Shown here piece after piece: positions 51,607 through 60,093 of a stretch of 64,000 nt of DNA; the first letter of the stretch is position 1, and every line of letters starts with the position of its first letter. The notes below the pieces were generated by a model. The model was not told where the DNA came from and ran no database searches. It saw only the letters and a list, made by a program, of their open reading frames with translations. The position numbers were made by a program, and so were the translations under genes. The DNA comes from Bacteroidota bacterium. Lineage in GTDB: Bacteria > Bacteroidota > Bacteroidia > Bacteroidales > Prolixibacteraceae. The stretch covers positions 1 to 64,000 of the forward strand of contig JAJUGZ010000005.1 of the NCBI GenBank assembly GCA_029265715.1. Direction: 5' to 3'.

Positions 51607-53886
51607 ATGAAACGAAAAATTTTCTCTGTTCTCGCTTTATGTCTGTTCTTTCTGGGCGGGTTTGCCCAGTCTGAAAGTCTGGTCGATTATGTGAACCCAT
51701 TGATGGGCACCGATTCGGAGTATAAGCTGTCAACCGGAAATACCTATCCGGCCATTGCGCTTCCATGGGGCATGAATTTTTGGACCCCGCAAACCGGCAA
51801 AATGGGCGACGGATGGGTTTACGGCTACGATGCTACTAAAATTCAGGGAATTAAACAAACCCACCAGCCAAGCCCGTGGATTAACGATTACGGGCAGTTT
51901 TCGTTATTCGCCGAAACCGGTGATTTAAAAATTGCAGGAGAAGACCGGGCCAGTTGGTTTTCCCACAAAGCCGAAACGGTAAAACCAAATTATTACAGCG
52001 TTTATCTGGCCGATTATGACGTGTTGGCCGAAATTACACCAACCGAACGGGCTGCCATGTTCCGGTTCACTTTCCCGAAGAATGAAAAATCGTATGTCCT
52101 GATCGACGCTTTTGACCGGGGTTCTTACATTAAAATTATTCCTTCAGAAAATAAGGTGATCGGTTATACGACCCGGAATAGCGGTGGGGTGCCCGAAAAT
52201 TTTAAAAACTATTTTGTTGTTGTTTTCGATAAACCTTTTGCCGAAAGCCAGGTCTGGAGCGACTCGAAGGTTGTTGGTGGTATAACCGAGCTTCAGGCGA
52301 ATCATGTGGGCGCAGCCCTTCGGTTTACCACCCGGAAGGGCGAACAGGTGCATGCAAAAGTAGCTTCCTCATTTATTAGCTTCGATCAGGCCGAGCTGAA
52401 CCTGAAAGAGCTTGGATCAGACAATTTCGATCAGGTTTGCCAGAATGGGAAAAACGTTTGGAATAAAGAGCTGTCGCGGATTCAGGTTGATGGCGGGACC
52501 ATTGATCAAACGCGCGTGTTTTATTCTTGCTTATACCGGACCATGTTGTTCCCCAGAAAATTCTATGAATTTGATGCGACCGGTAAGGTTGTGCATTACA
52601 GTCCGTACAACGGGAAAGTTTTGCCGGGGTACATGTTTACTGATAATGGTTTTTGGGACACATTCAGGGCTGTTTTCCCATTTTTTAACCTGATGTACCC
52701 TTCGTTGAATGCCCACATTCAGGAAGGATTGGTCAATGCTTACAAAGAAAGTGGCTGGTTGCCCGAATGGGCCAGTCCCGGCCACCGCGATTGCATGATC
52801 GGCTCCAACTCGGCTTCTTTGATTGCCGATGCATATTTGAAAGGAGCCCGGGGCTATGATATCAATACGTTATACGAAGCAGTCCTGAAAAATTCTGAAA
52901 ATGCGGGGCCATTAAGTTCGGTAGGCCGCAAAGGTGTTGAGTATTACAATAAGCTGGGGTATATTCCGTACGATGTTAAAATTAACGAGAATACAGCCCG
53001 CACGCTCGAATATGCTTACGACGACTGGTGTATTTATCGATTGGCAAAAGAGTTGAAGCGTCCGAAGAAAGAAATCGACTTATTTGCCAAACGCTGTCAG
53101 AATTATCGGAATGTGTTCGATCCGGAAACCAAACTGATGCGCGGGCGCAACCAGGACGGAACGTTCCAGTCGCCGTTTAACCCGTTTAAGTGGGGCGATG
53201 CGTTTACCGAAGGCAACAGCTGGCACTACACCTGGTCGGTATTTCACGATGTGCAAGGGTTGATTGATTTGATGGGAGGAAAAACCGAATTTGTAAAAAT
53301 GCTCGATTCGGTATTTGTAGTTCCCCCAATTTTCGACGATTCGTATTACGGACAGGTTATCCACGAGATTCGCGAAATGCAGATCATGAACATGGGCAAT
53401 TATGCGCACGGGAACCAACCCATACAACACATGATTTATTTATATAATTATGCCGGTCAGCCCTGGAAAACCCAGTATTGGGTCCGTGAAGTGATGAACC
53501 GTTTGTATACCCCGGCTCCGGATGGATACTGCGGTGACGAAGACAATGGGCAAACATCGGCTTGGTATGTGTTTTCTGCGATGGGTTTTTATCCGGTTTG
53601 TCCGGGAGCTGATCAGTATGTAATCGGGTCTCCGTTATTTAAGAACGTAGTTGTTTCGCTCGAAAACGGGAATAAAATAACGATCGATGCTCCGGGAAAT
53701 AGCGATCAAAACCGGTATATCCAATCGGTCAGTTTCAATGGGAAAAATTACTCACGGAATTGGTTAGGTTATGCCGATTTGATGAAAGGAGCTATGCTTG
53801 GCTTTAAAATGGGAGATAAACCAAATACCTCAAGAGGAATTAATCCGGAAGATTTCCCGTATTCATTCTCTGTCGAGAAAAAATAG
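51607..53886 (+). CDS. Glycoside hydrolase family 92 alpha-mannosidase-like enzyme
   Basis: Predicted exo-alpha-mannosidase, calcium-dependent in this family. The chosen ATG (MKRKIFSVLALCLFF) gives 759 residues with a signal peptide ending GGFAQ; the ORF-track start adds 11 residues. An N-terminal beta-sandwich (VDYVNPLMGTDSEY, GNTYPAIALPWGMNFWTPQTG) precedes an (alpha/alpha)6 barrel. Catalytic-site segments are GFWDTFRAVFPFFNLMYP, WLPEWASPGHRDCMIG and EGNSWHYTWSVFHD. The GDEDNGQTSAWYVFSAMGFYPVCPG block is diagnostic for GH92. It is a single gene, not part of a susCD locus in this window. Confidence 0.93.
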   Translation: MKRKIFSVLALCLFFLGGFAQSESLVDYVNPLMGTDSEYKLSTGNTYPAIALPWGMNFWTPQTGKMGDGWVYGYDATKIQGIKQTHQPSPWINDYGQFSLFAETGDLKIAGEDRASWFSHKAETVKPNYYSVYLADYDVLAEITPTERAAMFRFTFPKNEKSYVLIDAFDRGSYIKIIPSENKVIGYTTRNSGGVPENFKNYFVVVFDKPFAESQVWSDSKVVGGITELQANHVGAALRFTTRKGEQVHAKVASSFISFDQAELNLKELGSDNFDQVCQNGKNVWNKELSRIQVDGGTIDQTRVFYSCLYRTMLFPRKFYEFDATGKVVHYSPYNGKVLPGYMFTDNGFWDTFRAVFPFFNLMYPSLNAHIQEGLVNAYKESGWLPEWASPGHRDCMIGSNSASLIADAYLKGARGYDINTLYEAVLKNSENAGPLSSVGRKGVEYYNKLGYIPYDVKINENTARTLEYAYDDWCIYRLAKELKRPKKEIDLFAKRCQNYRNVFDPETKLMRGRNQDGTFQSPFNPFKWGDAFTEGNSWHYTWSVFHDVQGLIDLMGGKTEFVKMLDSVFVVPPIFDDSYYGQVIHEIREMQIMNMGNYAHGNQPIQHMIYLYNYAGQPWKTQYWVREVMNRLYTPAPDGYCGDEDNGQTSAWYVFSAMGFYPVCPGADQYVIGSPLFKNVVVSLENGNKITIDAPGNSDQNRYIQSVSFNGKNYSRNWLGYADLMKGAMLGFKMGDKPNTSRGINPEDFPYSFSVEKK

Positions 53887-53960
53887 AAATTGCTATAAAT
53901 TATTGATTAAGAGGCTGTTCTTGACATAGAATGGCCTTGTTTCTTATGTAAATAACGATA

Positions 53961-53996
53961 AAAAAAGAGCCGAACGCTAAATAACGTTCGGCTTCT
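53961..53996. terminator. Bidirectional terminator between the GH92 gene and tRNA-Ser
   Basis: GCCGAACG and CGTTCGGC pair around an eight-base loop. On the minus strand a T-run follows, making it a good terminator for the tRNA; on the plus strand the tail TTCTTTTGG is weaker. Confidence 0.75.
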
Positions 53997-53998
53997 TT

Positions 53999-54088
<90 letters not shown>

Positions 54089-54287
54089 TCAGGCGCGACA
54101 AAAGTAGAACAATTTTTCAGAACGCAAAAATTTGGGGTGAAAAAAACTTGGAAAATTCAACAAAAAAAGATTGGTGATGGGTTGCTTTTTTCTGACATAT
54201 TGTAGAATTTAGTAAGATGTAAAAATCAATTGTCTGAAAGCATTGATTTTACTATGGTTTCAACTAAAATTAAATACCAATCTGTAC

Positions 54288-54320
54288 TTGGCGGGAAAAT
54301 TTCACTAAATAATACGTTTA
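54288..54320 (+). promoter_or_regulatory. Possible promoter of the HU gene
   Basis: TTG, 22 bases and TACGTTTA approximate the Bacteroidota promoter (one mismatch in the -7 box, spacer slightly long). The rest of the 258 bases between tRNA-Ser and the HU start shows no gene. Confidence 0.35.
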
Positions 54321-54346
54321 TTTTTTAACCCTAAACACGTTTTCTT

Positions 54347-54616
54347 ATGAACAAAGCTCAATTAATTGACGCAATTGCTGAAAAAGCAGGTTTGACTAAA
54401 GCTGATGCTAAAAAATCGTTGGATGCTTTTGTTGAAGCGACTACCGATGCATTAAAAAATGGTGACCGTGTTGCCCTGATCGGCTTCGGTTCATTCTCTG
54501 TTGCTACCCGTAGTTCCCGTACAGGAAGAAACCCTCAATCGGGCGCTACCATCGAAATTCCGGAAAAGAAAGTGGTAAAATTCAAACCAGGTGCAGAATT
54601 GACTGATGCCATTTAA
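54347..54616 (+). CDS. hup: DNA-binding protein HU
   Basis: Nucleoid-associated protein of 89 residues, bending DNA as a dimer. The N-terminal helices begin MNKAQLIDAIAEKAGLTKADAKK. The HU/IHF signature GFGSFSVATRSSRTGRNPQSGATIEIP forms the beta-arm with the intercalating Pro. The C-terminal end is KKVVKFKPGAELTDAI. It is a single gene with a strong terminator. Codon use is typical of highly expressed genes, with few rare codons. HU and IHF-type chains are hard to separate in Bacteroidota; the 89-residue form fits HU. Confidence 0.96.
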   Translation: MNKAQLIDAIAEKAGLTKADAKKSLDAFVEATTDALKNGDRVALIGFGSFSVATRSSRTGRNPQSGATIEIPEKKVVKFKPGAELTDAI

Positions 54617-54643
54617 TGTCTCGTCAGTAAAAAATTGCAAAAA

Positions 54644-54673
54644 GGAGGGCAAACCGGTTGCCCTCCTTTTTTT
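54644..54673 (+). terminator. Terminator of the HU gene
   Basis: GGAGGGCAA and TTGCCCTCC pair perfectly around five bases, followed by seven T. Confidence 0.92.
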
Positions 54674-54710
54674 ATATTTGCCCGGGATTTTAGAAACTGG
54701 TTAAATTTTA

Positions 54711-54800
54711 TTTGTCCCACCTCCCCCTGTTGCATCTTCGATGCGTCGCCCCTCTGTATAGTGAGGGGAAAAGACTGGGTTACCGGGCTTGGGGTGAGTG
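54711..54800. repeat. Degenerate intergenic repeat B, copy 2
   Basis: A block from TCCCACCTCCCCC to CGGGCTTGGGGTGAGTG with a central hairpin CCCCTCTGTATAGTGAGGGG. It shares its layout and several stretches with the copy near 43.4 kb. The ends CACCTCCCCC and GGGGTGAG are nearly complementary, so the entire block could fold into one long stem. Confidence 0.6.
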
Positions 54801-54950
54801 AAAAATGGTAAAATTGAGTTTAAAATTTTTTGATGAACTAATTTTAACAGTCACTAAGATTCAAGATAAAAGGCAAAAGAAGGAAGATAATAGAAGAGTC
54901 CTTCGCCTTGTGGCTTGTAGCTTGATAATGACATTAAACAAAAGACAAAA

Positions 54951-55280
54951 ACAGATGAAATAGCCATAAAAGCTAAAGCTTATACCAACCGGGAATGTAT
55001 AAATGGCTATTCCATCTCGTTGAAAAACCATTTTGAAAAACAGAAATAGATACGAAAATTGTACGAACTAACATTGAAAATTTATACACATGAAATAGCC
55101 ATGATTTGCAAACACCAACAGATAATGAAAATAATAACCGGATCATGGCTATTCCATCTGACAACTTAAAAACAAATTATTTACAGATGAAATGAGCATG
55201 ATCTGGAAAACCCCAAACGGAATGATTAACAAATAATTATTTTTAATTGGCGTTTCTGCTAACCATGCTCATTTCATCAT
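54951..55280 (+). repeat. Modular hairpin repeat A, locus 3 (three hairpins plus box)
   Basis: The longest copy. Hairpin GATGAAATAGCCAT / ATGGCTATTCCATC with a 35-base loop is followed after 34 bases by the 45-nt box (55051-55094). The box runs straight into a second hairpin (ATGAAATAGCCATGAT / ATCATGGCTATTCCAT), then a linker nearly identical to that at locus 1. The third hairpin has perfect arms GATGAAATGAGCATG / CATGCTCATTTCATC and a loop of about 65 bases. There is no open frame. It lies between the HU terminator and the trmH gene, 32 bases before the latter. Confidence 0.87.
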
Positions 55281-55311
55281 ACGTTGTACCAAAAAAAATA
55301 TCAGGTTTCTC

Positions 55312-56004
55312 ATGAAGAGGGAACTCGTTGATTTTCTTGTTGAATTTATTACCCCGGAACGGTCTGACTTATACGATAAAATATTAAAAGACCGGACACG
55401 CTACCTGACTGTTGTCTTCGAAGATATTTATCAGCCTCAAAATGCCAGCGCTGTTTTACGGTCGGCCGATTGTTTCGGGGTTCAGGATGTATATGTCATT
55501 GAAAATAAAAACCGATTTGAAGTGGATACCGAAGTGGCCATGGGTTCTTCGAAATGGATTGATATACATCGGTTTAATAAAAAAGAACAAAATACGCTTG
55601 ACGCCATAACGCATCTGAAAGAAAAAGGGTATCGTATTGTGGCAACCAGCCCGCATATTCAGGATACCAATTTGGAAGATTTCGATCTTTCCAAAGGAAA
55701 AACTGCGTTTGTTTTTGGAACAGAGAAACTGGGGATTTCGGATGTTGTGAAATCGGAAGCCGATGAGTTTATGAAAATTCCGATGTACGGTTTTACCGAA
55801 AGTTTCAATATTTCGGTGACTGTTGCCCTAACCTTGCACCTTTTGACACACAAGTTACGTCAGGAAAATACGATCGATTGGCACCTGACAGAAGACGAAA
55901 TGGTTGATGTTAAGCTGGAGTGGATCCGGAGAACTCTTAAAAGTGTCCGGTTGATCGAAGAAGTGTTTTATCGCGATCATCCGGAGGCACGTGGAAATTG
56001 TTAA
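55312..56004 (+). CDS. trmH: SpoU/TrmH-family RNA 2'-O-methyltransferase
   Basis: Transfers a methyl group from S-adenosylmethionine to a ribose 2'-OH, most likely tRNA G18. The 230-residue SPOUT protein shows motif 1 (NASAVLRSADCFGVQDVYVIE, near residue 45), motif 2 (FVFGTEKLGISD, near residue 140) and motif 3 (ESFNISVTVALTLHLL, near residue 165). It also has the C-terminal basic extension typical of TrmH rather than RlmB, which would carry an N-terminal RNA-binding domain absent here. The gene starts 32 bases after a hairpin repeat, so that repeat may contribute to its leader. The symbol is assigned from domain layout. Confidence 0.88.
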   Translation: MKRELVDFLVEFITPERSDLYDKILKDRTRYLTVVFEDIYQPQNASAVLRSADCFGVQDVYVIENKNRFEVDTEVAMGSSKWIDIHRFNKKEQNTLDAITHLKEKGYRIVATSPHIQDTNLEDFDLSKGKTAFVFGTEKLGISDVVKSEADEFMKIPMYGFTESFNISVTVALTLHLLTHKLRQENTIDWHLTEDEMVDVKLEWIRRTLKSVRLIEEVFYRDHPEARGNC

Positions 56005-56029
56005 TCTGTATGACTAAAAAGTTTGTGTG

Positions 56030-57991
56030 ATGGAAAACGTGTTTGTCGAGAAATTTGCTGATATAAAAATATTGAAGTATGAAGTTCCTGGGTTCGATAA
56101 ATTTTCGCTTCAGAAAAAGCTTTACATCTATTATCTGAGCCGGGCCGCCTTGTGCGGGCGCGATATCCTATGGGACCAGAACAATCGGTATAACCTGCGG
56201 GTCAGGGCGGTGTTAGAACAGATTTATAAAACGTTTGCCGGAAACCGCGCATGCCAGGATTTCGAACGATTTGTTGTTTTCCTGAAGCGGGTCTGGTTCT
56301 CCAACGGGATCCACCATCATTATTCGACCGAGAAAATTGAGCCGGGCTTTTCGCCGGATTATTTTCAAACGCTGGTCTGGCAATCGGATTGGAATGGGTT
56401 CCCACTTCCTGACAATGCGGAACGGGAACGCTTGTTTCGGGAAATTTCAACCATCTTGTTTTCTTCTGAAAAAGAGATGAAACGTGTTTGCTTAGACCCC
56501 GACAAGGACGTAATTCGCTCGTCGGCTAATAATTTCTATCGGGGTTTAACTCAGCTTGAGGCCGAAGCATACTATGCTGCATTAAAGAAAGAGGCCGGCG
56601 AAAATCCTGTTTCGTTTGGGCTGAATTCCCGTTTGGAAAAGAATGACGGGAAAATTGTGGAAAAAGTCTGGAAGTCGGGCGGGCTGTATGGCGCTGCCAT
56701 CGATCAGATTATCTTCTGGCTCGAAAAAGCATCAGAATATGCCGAAACTGAGTATCAGAAGCAGGTTATCGAAAAGCTTGTTGCCTATTACAGGACTGGC
56801 GATTTGCGGTTGTTCGACGAATATTGCATTGACTGGGTGAAAGAATTGGATGGTGAAGTGGATTTTATAAACGGGTTTATCGAAGTGTATGGCGATGCCC
56901 TCGGGATAAAAGCAACCTGGGAATCGATCGTGAATTTCAAAGATCATGAAGCCAGCCACCGGGCCGACGTGCTGAGCCAAAATGCCTGGTGGTTCGAACA
57001 GAACTCGCCGGTTGGCGACAGGTTTAAGAAAGAAGACGTAAGAGGGGTCAGTGCCAGGGTGATCCATGTGGCCATCCTGGGCGGCGACTGCTACCCGGCC
57101 ACCCCGATTGGGATTAATCTGCCAAATTCGGAGTGGATCCGCGAAATACACGGATCAAAATCAGTAACCATCGAGAATATTACCTATTCGTATTTCCTCG
57201 ATTCGCTGGGTAACGGTATGCTCGAAGAGTTTGCCTTTTCGGAAGAAGAAAAAGCCCGCGCCCGTGAGTTTGGCTATTTAGCCGGAAACCTGCATACCGA
57301 CCTGCACGAGTGCCTGGGGCATGGCTCGGGCCGGATGATGGACGGGATAACCTCCGAACATTTAAAAAACTATTATTCGACCATCGAAGAAGCCCGGGCC
57401 GACTTGTTCGCCCTGTATTATATGATGGATGAAAAACTTCTGGATTTGGGATTGCTTCCCTCCCCCGATGCCGCGCTGGCCGAATATGATGCGTATCTCC
57501 GGAACGGGCTGATAACCCAGCTTACCCGCATCGAACCGGGCAAAGACCTGGAAGAATCGCACATGCGAAACCGGCAGTTGATATGCCGTTGGGCTTATGA
57601 GCATGGAAAAGCCGACGGGGTAGTTGATTTTGTCAGCAGGGATGAGAAAACCTATGTCCGGATCAATGATTATCAGCAGCTCCGGAATTTATTCGGACAA
57701 TTGCTGGCCGAAGTGCAGCGCATTAAGTCGGAAGGCGATTTTGAGGCGGCCCAGGCGTTGGTCGAATCGTATGGCGTCCGGGTCGACCTCCCGTTGCACA
57801 ACGAAATCCTGGCCCGGTTTAAAAAGCTTGATATAGCTCCTTATGCAGGCTTTATAAATCCCGAGTATGAACTGATATGCGATGAGTCTGGAAATCCGGT
57901 TGATGTCAGGATTAGTTATACGGACGATTATGCCGGGCAGATGCTGAAATACAGCCGGGAATATGGCTTTTTACCTTTGATAAACGATTAA
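56030..57991 (+). CDS. M49-family (dipeptidyl-peptidase III-like) zinc peptidase
   Basis: A cytoplasmic-type metallopeptidase of 653 residues. The zinc motif HECLGHGSG (HExxGH type, near residue 425) is diagnostic of family M49. The third ligand and its partner are in EEARADLFALYYM about 25 residues later. Other DPP III-like segments are NLPNSEWIREIHGSKSV and LQNEIL-like ends (LPLHNEILARFKKL). There is no signal peptide. I use the ATG one codon after the GTG listed in the ORF track. M49 enzymes remove dipeptides from peptide N termini; some bacterial members hydrolyse other substrates. Confidence 0.87.
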   Translation: MENVFVEKFADIKILKYEVPGFDKFSLQKKLYIYYLSRAALCGRDILWDQNNRYNLRVRAVLEQIYKTFAGNRACQDFERFVVFLKRVWFSNGIHHHYSTEKIEPGFSPDYFQTLVWQSDWNGFPLPDNAERERLFREISTILFSSEKEMKRVCLDPDKDVIRSSANNFYRGLTQLEAEAYYAALKKEAGENPVSFGLNSRLEKNDGKIVEKVWKSGGLYGAAIDQIIFWLEKASEYAETEYQKQVIEKLVAYYRTGDLRLFDEYCIDWVKELDGEVDFINGFIEVYGDALGIKATWESIVNFKDHEASHRADVLSQNAWWFEQNSPVGDRFKKEDVRGVSARVIHVAILGGDCYPATPIGINLPNSEWIREIHGSKSVTIENITYSYFLDSLGNGMLEEFAFSEEEKARAREFGYLAGNLHTDLHECLGHGSGRMMDGITSEHLKNYYSTIEEARADLFALYYMMDEKLLDLGLLPSPDAALAEYDAYLRNGLITQLTRIEPGKDLEESHMRNRQLICRWAYEHGKADGVVDFVSRDEKTYVRINDYQQLRNLFGQLLAEVQRIKSEGDFEAAQALVESYGVRVDLPLHNEILARFKKLDIAPYAGFINPEYELICDESGNPVDVRISYTDDYAGQMLKYSREYGFLPLIND

Positions 57992-58118
57992 TAACCAGGC
58001 CGGGCAGGTCAAAATAATTTTGGATGGAGAAATTTTGGTTTCATTCCTGATGAGGTGATAAATATTCAGAATTTGCAAAATATTCATTTATTTGTGAATA
58101 ATTTGTAATTTTTGGGGT

Positions 58119-58754
58119 GTGAAAAAGGAAAGAGGAGATATAGATGTTATTGCAGTTTGGAACCAAATGAAAAAGGGGGAGGAGCAATGTCTGTCTCAAA
58201 TCTTTACTTTATATTATTCTGACTTATACCATTATGGCATTAAAATTTGTAATATGCCTGAATTGGTAAAAGACTCGATCCAGGATGTTTTTTTTCGGAT
58301 ATGGGAACGCCGGAATTTTTTGGGAAATGTTCAGAGTCCGAAAGCATATTTAATTTCTTCGCTTCGCCGCAAATTATTTGCAAATAAGGAGACTCCGGTT
58401 GGTGAATTATCAGATCAGGTGATAAAAGCAGCTGAGAAGGACAATTTCTCGTTTACAGACTCCGAATTTCTGGAGATCGCTGAAATTTCCTCTCAACTCC
58501 GGGGAATGATCATTAACTCGATTAATGCTTTGCCCGAAAAACAACGCGAACTGGTTTTTTTGCGGTTTTATTATGGCCTTCGGTATCACGAAATTGCGCA
58601 GATAATGGCGGTTAATGAACAAACCGTGAAGAATCTGATGCAGCGTACAATTGCGAACCTCCGGACCAAAATAGACCAGCGGCTTTGGGATGGAATTGAC
58701 CACATCGACGATTTATTGATTACCCTTTTTTATTTTTTTGAAAAAAAAGTTTGA
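58119..58754 (+). CDS. ECF-type RNA polymerase sigma factor
   Basis: A sigma-70 family factor of 211 residues, of the group paired with FecR anti-sigma factors in Bacteroidota. Region 2 is at about residues 25-90 (LSQIFTLYYSDLYHYGIKI...VKDSIQDVFFRIWERR). Region 4 is at about 130-185 (LPEKQRELVFLRFYYGLRYHEIAQIMAVNEQTVKNLMQRTI), the helix-turn-helix for the -35 element. The start is GTG. The last residues pass through a T- and A-rich stretch (FYFFEKKV). It should direct transcription of the adjoining susCD genes when released by FecR. Confidence 0.93.
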   Translation: MKKERGDIDVIAVWNQMKKGEEQCLSQIFTLYYSDLYHYGIKICNMPELVKDSIQDVFFRIWERRNFLGNVQSPKAYLISSLRRKLFANKETPVGELSDQVIKAAEKDNFSFTDSEFLEIAEISSQLRGMIINSINALPEKQRELVFLRFYYGLRYHEIAQIMAVNEQTVKNLMQRTIANLRTKIDQRLWDGIDHIDDLLITLFYFFEKKV

Positions 58755-58788
58755 TTTTGCCTAGTACCAAATTTTCTTCCGGCTCTCT

Positions 58789-59922
58789 ATGATAGTAGAA
58801 GCAGGAAAGAAGATTATGAGTGTACAAGATAAAATAGACCGTCTGCTGGCCGAAGAGCAATTTCAGGATGATGTATTGAACTCCGGAAGCCTTTCTGAAT
58901 ATCAGAAAGCAGTTCTTCTTGAAAAGTACGGCATCAACGAAAACGAATTAATGGCCGCCCAACGGTTTCTGTTTGGTTTTTCTTTTAATAAAAGCGAAAT
59001 CGGACAAGAAGAAATTAACTTTTCACTAAACCGGTTGAGGCGGAGAATCTCCGGGGATCGTGTTTCTTTTGGTCCTTACCCAATCAGGAAAACATCGGTT
59101 GTTGGCTGGATTACCCGGATTGCAGCGGTTTTATCTATTCCATTGCTGCTGGCCACCATTTACTTATACCAAAAATCGCAACAAACAAGTCCTGATTTTG
59201 ATGCAGGGGCTTTAGAAGTAAAGCAAACCAATACGTTTACGGCGCCCAAAGGAGCAAAAACCCAGATTGTATTACCTGATGGATCATTGGTTTGGCTGAA
59301 TTCAGGGAGCAGCATCTCCTGTCCGGCCAAATTCAACAGTAGTTTAAGGGAAGTCAGTATAACCGGGGAAGCCTACTTTGAGGTGGTAAAAAACGAAAAA
59401 GTACCAATGGTCGTTTCTGCCGGCAAAATAGCTGTTAAGGTTTATGGGACAAAATTTAATATCGATGCTTTTGCCGACGATGGAAAAATTGTAACAACCC
59501 TGGTAGAAGGCAAGGTTTCGCTAATCCCGGAAGGAAGTAGGGGGGAATATAAATTGGAACCGGGCAACAAGGCGACCTACAATGAATTAGAAAAAGGAGA
59601 AATACAGTTTACCCGGGTTGAAGACATGGATGTATATACGGGCTGGAAAGACGGGAAGCTTTATCTGCGCAATGTTCGTTTTGTCGACATCCTGAAAAAA
59701 CTGGAGCGTTGGTATAATGTTGATATTCAGTTGATTGATGCTAGTCTGGGTGAATACACCCTTTATGCCACTTTTATAGATGAGAACATTGAGCAGGTTT
59801 TGGCAATTTTGTCAAACTCAATACCGATCAAAGTCGAATATCAAAATCGGAAGCTACAGCCCGATGGAACGTTTTCTGAACGCAAGATATTAGTCAGTAG
59901 GGATTTCGACAAAAAGATATGA
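58789..59922 (+). CDS. FecR-family anti-sigma factor
   Basis: A membrane-spanning regulator of 377 residues. A cytoplasmic N-terminal part (about 1-100) would bind the sigma factor. A single helix (VVGWITRIAAVLSIPLLLATIYLY, about 103-126) crosses the membrane. The periplasmic FecR domain follows (FTAPKGAKTQIVLPDGSLVWLNSGSSISCP, about 150-260) and then a DUF4974-type C-terminal domain. It receives the ligand-occupied signal from the STN domain of the next gene product. ATG codons at residues 1 and 10 are both possible starts. It lies 34 bases after the sigma gene. Confidence 0.94.
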   Translation: MIVEAGKKIMSVQDKIDRLLAEEQFQDDVLNSGSLSEYQKAVLLEKYGINENELMAAQRFLFGFSFNKSEIGQEEINFSLNRLRRRISGDRVSFGPYPIRKTSVVGWITRIAAVLSIPLLLATIYLYQKSQQTSPDFDAGALEVKQTNTFTAPKGAKTQIVLPDGSLVWLNSGSSISCPAKFNSSLREVSITGEAYFEVVKNEKVPMVVSAGKIAVKVYGTKFNIDAFADDGKIVTTLVEGKVSLIPEGSRGEYKLEPGNKATYNELEKGEIQFTRVEDMDVYTGWKDGKLYLRNVRFVDILKKLERWYNVDIQLIDASLGEYTLYATFIDENIEQVLAILSNSIPIKVEYQNRKLQPDGTFSERKILVSRDFDKKI

Positions 59923-60014
59923 AAATCAAATAACCTCTTAAATAACAAATTTTCTGTAACCTAAATAAAATATAGCCTATGCCTTAAATTACTCAAATTA
60001 AGACCACAGACAAA

Positions 60015-60044
60015 AACAGGAAAGGGGTGCCGCCCTCTCCCGTT
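60015..60044 (+). other. Leader hairpin ahead of the second susC
   Basis: AACAGGAAAGGG and CCCTCTCCCGTT pair at ten of twelve positions around a six-base loop, in the 171-base gap between fecR and susC. It has no following T-run, so it is not a standard terminator. It might set relative expression of regulator and transporter. Confidence 0.4.
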
Positions 60045-60093
60045 TATAAAGCAATCTCGTGATTTATTAATACTAACAAATCAAATCAAAAGT

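Noticed and set aside
54951-55280. CRISPR array or retron RNA as an explanation for the repeats
   Set aside because: Repeats are palindromes of variable spacing with conserved linkers, not direct repeats with unique spacers; there are no cas or reverse transcriptase genes in the window.
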